Of a stretch of 10,338 bases of DNA, positions 6,808 through 10,338 are shown piece after piece. The position numbers and the translations under genes were made by a program. The notes under the pieces are model-generated. The model made no database searches. It saw nothing but the letters and a program-made list of their open reading frames with translations, and was not told the DNA's origin. Numbering within the stretch: position 1 is the first letter of the stretch; the number at the start of each line of letters is the position of its first letter. Origin of the DNA: Rhodoferax sp. UBA5149 (GTDB taxonomy: Bacteria; Pseudomonadota; Gammaproteobacteria; Burkholderiales; Burkholderiaceae_C); contig NZ_DHXT01000104.1 of the NCBI RefSeq assembly GCF_002413825.1, positions 16,687 to 27,024 of the forward strand. Direction: 5' to 3'.

Positions 6808-7140
6808 TCAGGCCAATTGCTGGTCAATGAAGGCCGTCATTTGGGCCTTGCTCATGGCGCCGACCTTGGTCGCAGCCAGCTGGCCACCTTTGAACAGCAT
6901 CAGTGTGGGAATGCCGCGAATGCCAAACTTGGCCGGGATGTCGCGATTTTCGTCCACGTTCATCTTGGTCACCTGCAGTTTGCCTTCGTAGGTGGTGGAC
7001 ACTTCGTCCAGGATGGGCGCGATCATCTTGCACGGGCCGCACCACTCGGCCCAGTAGTCCACCAGCACCGGCTGGACGGATTGCAGAACATCGACTTCGA
7101 AAGACGCGTCGGTCACATGTTTGATAAGTTCGCTGGCCAT
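6808..7140 (-). CDS. trxA: Thioredoxin 1
   Basis: Cytoplasmic 12-kDa disulfide reductase, recycled by thioredoxin reductase and donating electrons to ribonucleotide reductase and other targets. The 110 residues form a single thioredoxin fold. They have the active site WCGPC (C34 and C37), the buried acid D28 in VDYWAEWC, K59, and the cis-proline P78 in RGIPTL. The start at 7140 (MASELIKH) is chosen because AAGGAG lies 5 nt upstream. An in-frame ATG at 7188 would add 16 residues that align with nothing in the family and lack a ribosome site. The gene is divergent from the nuclease gene and ends in a strong terminator before rho. Confidence 0.97.
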   Translation of the reverse strand: MASELIKHVTDASFEVDVLQSVQPVLVDYWAEWCGPCKMIAPILDEVSTTYEGKLQVTKMNVDENRDIPAKFGIRGIPTLMLFKGGQLAATKVGAMSKAQMTAFIDQQLA

Positions 7141-7287
7141 GATTTCTCCTTGATGGGTTGAGGACAGAGCTGGTTCGCTTTGCGTCACTGCGGTCTGTCC
7201 CGCAAAGTTTCAGCTTGGTAGTCGGTAACAGGTAAAGTGGGGAAATTGTGACAGAAACCAAGCCCTCCGACCGATTGCGCGCATCCT
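7141..7287. promoter_or_regulatory. Divergent intergenic region between trxA and the nuclease gene
   Basis: This 147-bp gap must hold the 5' signals of two divergent genes. The trxA ribosome site AAGGAG is at 7146-7151 (minus strand) and decides its start. Minus-strand TGTCACAAT (7245-7253) is a possible extended -10 for trxA, with a leader of about 100 nt. It sits in CTGTCACAATT, one base different from the motif upstream of rho. No convincing promoter for the plus-strand gene was found; its ATG has only a weak ribosome site. Confidence 0.4.
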
Positions 7288-9795
7288 ATGATTGAAATAG
7301 CAAGAAACCATCATGCCGACCGGGCTTGGGATCGCGTGATGGGGCAGATCCGGGCCGGGATGGCGCGCCAAAAACTGCATCCATCGCGTGTCGTGGTGCT
7401 GCTGCCTTATGCGCAGCTGATGCAGCAAGCCCGTGCCGCCTGGCTCAGGGGCGACAGCGTGCAGGCACCAGCACATTTCTTGCCCCGTTTTGAAACCACC
7501 ATGAACTGGACCCGCAGTCTGGGCGGCTTTGAGCCCAGCGGCGACGATGTGCGGCTGGACGCCGCGCGCGACGTGTTGACGGCTGCCTCCATGCTGTCGC
7601 GCACCGGACTGTCGTCCCATCAAAACGTGCTGAGCGGGCGCTTGATGGAGGCCGCCTGGAGCCTGGCCCGGGTCGCGGCTGCCCTGCCGCCCGTGGCGCG
7701 CGTGCCCTGGGGCGCGCACCTGGGCACCCTGCTGGCCACCGGCATGGAGTCCCCGGTGCTGGCTTTGGAGGTCGCCACGGCGCGCATCGCGCTGGCCTGG
7801 GCGGCCAGCTCAAGCTACGCCAGCGATCCGGTTTTTTCTGCCACGCCTGACCTGCTGGTGGTGCTGGAAGGTTTTCAGACCGAACCCATGGCCCAGGCCT
7901 TGAAGCAGCGTCTGGGTGAGCGGGTGATGGCACTGCCTCTCAATGTGGAAGCCGATGCGGATGGCGCGCCCGGCACGGTGGCCTTGCACGCCGCTCTTGA
8001 CGCCGAAGACGAGGCGCATCGTGCCGCCGCTTGTGTGCTGGCGCATGTGGCGGCCGGACGTACACCGGTCGCTCTGGTGGCGCAGGACCGGGTGCTGACG
8101 CGCCGCGTGCACGCTATGCTGGGCCAGCGTGGCGTGGCGGTGCGTGACGAGACCGGCTGGAAGCTCTCCACCACGCGGGCCGCGGCGTCACTGATGAGCC
8201 TGCTGCGGGCGCAGGTGTGGGACGCCAGCACCGATGCGGTGCTGGACTGGCTCAAGAACGCCCCGGCGTTCGAGCCACATGCGGTGACGCAGGCCGAGGT
8301 GAGCTGGCGCCGTCTCGGTGTGCGCGACTGGCGCGCGGTGCCCGCTGGCGAGGCGCTGGCGATCCCGGTGCAAGCGCTGCGCGACACCCTGCAATCGAGT
8401 CGGCCGCTAACGCGCTGGCTGGCCGATCTGCGCGCTGCCCTGCAAAGCGCGGGGCAATGGCCGGGCTTGTTGCAAGACGCCGCCGGGCAGGCCGTGCTGG
8501 ACGCCCTGCGCCTGCGCGACGGCGCAGAGCTGGAGTTCGCGGATGTGACGGCGCGCATGAGCCAGAGCGAGTTCACGGCCTGGATCAGCCAGACGCTGGA
8601 AGACAAGAGCTTTTCACCGGAGCCGCCCGCGAACGCGCAAGTAGTGATCCTGCCCTTGAGCCAGCTGCTGGGCCGGCCGCTGGCGGCCGTGGTGCTGCCC
8701 GGCTGCGACGAGGTGCGCCTGCCGGTGTCGCCCGAGCCGCCCGGCCTGTGGACGCCGGATCAGCGCGCGCTGCTCGGACTGCCTTCGCGCGAGCAATTGG
8801 CTGCTGCGGCCCGTGCTGCCTGGCACTACGCCTTGCAGTTTCCCCACGTTGACGTGTTGTGGCGCCTGAGTGAAGGCGGCGAGCATCTGATGGCCAGCGG
8901 CTTCGTGCAGGAACTCATGCTGCATCAAGCCCCCGCGCTGGCACCCGACCCCAGCGTGTTGCGCGCCCTGACGCCGCAGCCCTGCGTCATGCCCCGCCCG
9001 CAGGGCGATGCGCTGCCGCTGAGCCGGCTCTCCAGCACCGCCTATGAAGACCTGCGCCGCTGCCCGTACCGCTTTTTTGCGCTGCGCCAGCTCAAGCTGC
9101 AAGAGTCCGATGAGCTGGACCTGAGCTTAAGCAAGCGCGACTTCGGCAACTGGCTGCACAGCGTGCTCAAACTCTTTCATGAAGCATTAAACAAGGCGCC
9201 AGCCCCTGATTTTATTGCGCGAGTAGCTATGATAAATATAGCGGCCGAGCAGGCAACGCGTGCGCTGGGTTTGTCTCAGAGTGAATTCCTGCCCTTCGCC
9301 GCCGCCTGGCCGCGGGTGCGCGCCGGCTACCTGGAATGGCTGACGGCGCACGAGGCCGGCGGCGCCACTTTCAGCGAGGCCGAAGCCTGGAAAGAAACCC
9401 CGCTGGGCCGCTTGACGCTGGTCGGCAAGATCGACCGCATTGACCGTCTGGCGGACGGCAGCGCCCTGGTGATCGATTACAAAACCGAGGCGCCTGCCAC
9501 CACGGCCCAGCGCATCAAGCAGTCGCTGGAAGACACCCAGCTCGCGTTTTATGCAGCCCTGCTGACGGACGACACGCTGGCTGGCGCCTATGTCAACGTG
9601 GGCGAGAAGGACGCCACCCGCAGCTATGTGCAAGCCGACATCGTGAGTTTGCGCGACCACTTGCTGGAAGGTATTGCCTCGGATATGGCGCGTATTGCTG
9701 GCGGGGCGCCGATGCCTGCTCTGGGCGAGGGGAAAGCCTGTGAGTTTTGCGCTGCGCGCGGGCTTTGTCGTAAAGATTTTTGGGAAACGATGTGA
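7288..9795 (+). CDS. AddB-like PD-(D/E)XK nuclease with Fe-S cluster, probable DNA repair protein
   Basis: Probable nuclease subunit of an AddAB-type double-strand-break end-processing complex. The C-terminal quarter has the RecB/AddB nuclease core: GKIDRID (713-719, D716) and VIDYKTE with D730 and K732. Around it are four cysteines spaced as in AddB 4Fe-4S nucleases: C592 in RCPYRFF, then C818-x2-C821-x5-C827. The first part (about 1-560) resembles a degenerate UvrD-like helicase fold; I see VVLLPY near the N-terminus and VVLPGCDEVRLP near 465, but no Walker A lysine motif, so ATPase activity is unlikely. At 835 residues it fits the beta/gammaproteobacterial AddB-like family, shorter than Bacillus AddB. 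Residues 633-652 come from an AT-rich patch resembling a dispersed repeat. A partner helicase gene is not in the window; an inverted-repeat element follows. Confidence 0.85.
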   Translation: MIEIARNHHADRAWDRVMGQIRAGMARQKLHPSRVVVLLPYAQLMQQARAAWLRGDSVQAPAHFLPRFETTMNWTRSLGGFEPSGDDVRLDAARDVLTAASMLSRTGLSSHQNVLSGRLMEAAWSLARVAAALPPVARVPWGAHLGTLLATGMESPVLALEVATARIALAWAASSSYASDPVFSATPDLLVVLEGFQTEPMAQALKQRLGERVMALPLNVEADADGAPGTVALHAALDAEDEAHRAAACVLAHVAAGRTPVALVAQDRVLTRRVHAMLGQRGVAVRDETGWKLSTTRAAASLMSLLRAQVWDASTDAVLDWLKNAPAFEPHAVTQAEVSWRRLGVRDWRAVPAGEALAIPVQALRDTLQSSRPLTRWLADLRAALQSAGQWPGLLQDAAGQAVLDALRLRDGAELEFADVTARMSQSEFTAWISQTLEDKSFSPEPPANAQVVILPLSQLLGRPLAAVVLPGCDEVRLPVSPEPPGLWTPDQRALLGLPSREQLAAAARAAWHYALQFPHVDVLWRLSEGGEHLMASGFVQELMLHQAPALAPDPSVLRALTPQPCVMPRPQGDALPLSRLSSTAYEDLRRCPYRFFALRQLKLQESDELDLSLSKRDFGNWLHSVLKLFHEALNKAPAPDFIARVAMINIAAEQATRALGLSQSEFLPFAAAWPRVRAGYLEWLTAHEAGGATFSEAEAWKETPLGRLTLVGKIDRIDRLADGSALVIDYKTEAPATTAQRIKQSLEDTQLAFYAALLTDDTLAGAYVNVGEKDATRSYVQADIVSLRDHLLEGIASDMARIAGGAPMPALGEGKACEFCAARGLCRKDFWETM
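9184..9243 (+). repeat. Short repeat-like patch inside the nuclease gene
   Basis: A 60-bp, noticeably AT-richer stretch in an otherwise GC-rich gene. It contains GGCGCCAGCCCCTGATTTTA and TAGCTATGATAAATA. This resembles a small intergenic repeat (AAGCGCTAGAGCCTGATTTT followed by TAGCTATC) that I recall as frequent in Comamonadaceae. It stays in frame, encoding residues 633-652. The repeat identity comes from memory, not from a search. Confidence 0.4.
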
Positions 9796-9829
9796 TTGAA
9801 CTCGGCTTTGGTTGGTTTCCCCCACTCAC

Positions 9830-9879
9830 TCCCCCAGCCCCTCTCTCGCCCCGCCGGGCGAAAGAGGGGAGCCTCATTT
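9830..9879 (+). repeat. Left arm of a 50-bp inverted repeat
   Basis: It matches the reverse complement of 10207-10256 over 50 bp with one mismatch (9836 A against C). The arm is itself a hairpin: 9838-9851 pairs with 9856-9869 over 14 bp with one mismatch and a CGCC loop. CCTCATTTT follows, so it might also act as a weak terminator for the nuclease gene, whose stop is 43 nt before the stem. Confidence 0.9.
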
Positions 9880-10206
9880 TGCTTCTGCGCGCCGGCAACG
9901 CGTTTACCGGGATCGGTCCGATGGCGCTCGGTTCTGGTCTTCGGGCTAAGACCCCCGCTGCGGCATGCGGCTGTTTTCTGAGCGCAACGGTCTTATGCCC
10001 CAGGCTTTGGGCGCCGGAGGCCGTTGAGGGACGAAGGCACCTGCGCACGACGTGTTTTTCGGCCTCGTCGGTTTCGTCGCAGCCGCTTCGCGGCAGCCGG
10101 TGCCGTGCCACGGTGGTGGGGGCAGCCCCAACCGTTTCCCTGGGCCGTAGCGCGCTACCGCAGTCGCAACCTTCCCCGATTTCCCCGTTGCCGAAGGCCA
10201 GGGGTC
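9880..10206. other. Non-coding interior of the inverted-repeat element, rich in small stem-loops
   Basis: No believable gene is present. Short perfect stems are seen at 9912-9922 (ATCGG/CCGAT), 9936-9953 (GGTCTT/AAGACC, 6-nt loop), 10082-10094 (GCCGC/GCGGC) and 10103-10113 (CCGTG/CACGG). GGTCTT recurs at 9989-9994, so the AAGACC strand can pair with either copy. Transposase or integrase motifs are absent in all frames. Confidence 0.6.
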
Positions 10207-10256
10207 AAATGAGGCTCCCCTCTTTCGCCCGGCGGGGCGAGAGAGGGGCGGGGGGA
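10207..10256 (-). repeat. Right arm of the 50-bp inverted repeat
   Basis: This is the inverted copy of 9830-9879. Its own hairpin has 10217-10230 pairing with 10235-10248 (one mismatch, GGCG loop). Beyond it, 10257-10338 shows no gene start, promoter or repeat that I can support. Confidence 0.9.
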
Positions 10257-10338
10257 ATACGAAGGGACTTCCCACTTTCTGGTAACGGCATCGAGTGCCA
10301 AGATTGGTCTTTTGGAAGTCAATCTGCAACCTTTGAAA

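Noticed and set aside
7141..7188. Upstream ATG extending thioredoxin by 16 residues
   Set aside because: The internal ATG at 7140 has a strong AAGGAG at proper distance and gives the normal thioredoxin length; the extra residues match nothing in the family.
8217..8852. Long alternative frames inside the nuclease gene (also 7875-8606 and 9187-9825 on the minus strand)
   Set aside because: They are shadow frames of a GC-rich gene: arginine/alanine-rich products without motifs, while the main frame carries the nuclease and Fe-S residues.
9946..10329. A 127-residue minus-strand frame through the inverted-repeat element, and a 61-residue plus-strand frame at 9796-9981
   Set aside because: Both translate the same repeat arm (each contains PLSRPAGRKRGASF) because the arms are inverted copies. 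Composition is R/P/A rich, with no start signals and no family resemblance.

Overview
This GC-rich window looks like a chromosomal core region of a betaproteobacterium, most likely order Burkholderiales and family Comamonadaceae (Rhodoferax/Polaromonas type). The lineage call is inference. It rests on the gene order pstB-phoU-phoB-phoR beside the opposite-strand block trxA-rho-rpmE2, on a two-cysteine type B-like L31 protein, on an AddB-like Fe-S nuclease next to trxA, and on short TAGCTAT-type repeats that I recall from that family.

Layout. Positions 1-3143 (+) hold the 3' end of the phosphate-transport/phosphate-sensing operon: the tail of the PstB ATPase, PhoU, the response regulator PhoB (overlapping phoU by 4 nt) and the sensor kinase PhoR. 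PstB belongs to the importer, PhoU links transporter state to PhoR, and PhoR phosphorylates PhoB. A block on the minus strand meets this operon tail to tail: trxA (7140-6808), rho (6603-5341), rpmE2 (5240-4953) and a polytopic GT-C/ArnT-like membrane glycosyltransferase (ending at 3159). Intrinsic terminators follow trxA and rpmE2, so this block is a series of separately terminated units rather than one operon. Divergent from trxA is a large AddB-like PD-(D/E)XK nuclease (7288-9795, +).

Positions 9796-10338 contain no believable gene. They hold two 50-bp arms in inverted orientation with one mismatch, at 9830-9879 and 10207-10256. Each arm is itself a hairpin, and they enclose about 327 bp rich in small stem-loops. 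This looks like a dispersed or mobile intergenic element lying where a partner helicase gene would often follow the nuclease.

Points worth a second look: the inverted-repeat element; a short repeat apparently absorbed in frame into the nuclease gene; a G9 tract early in the glycosyltransferase and a T7-C-T9 tract early in phoR; a very C-rich, G-poor leader just upstream of rho (candidate Rho autoregulation site); and a shared CTGTCAYAATT motif upstream of rho and trxA. I found no tRNA, rRNA, CRISPR array, transposase, toxin-antitoxin or defence system, and no clearly new multi-gene system.
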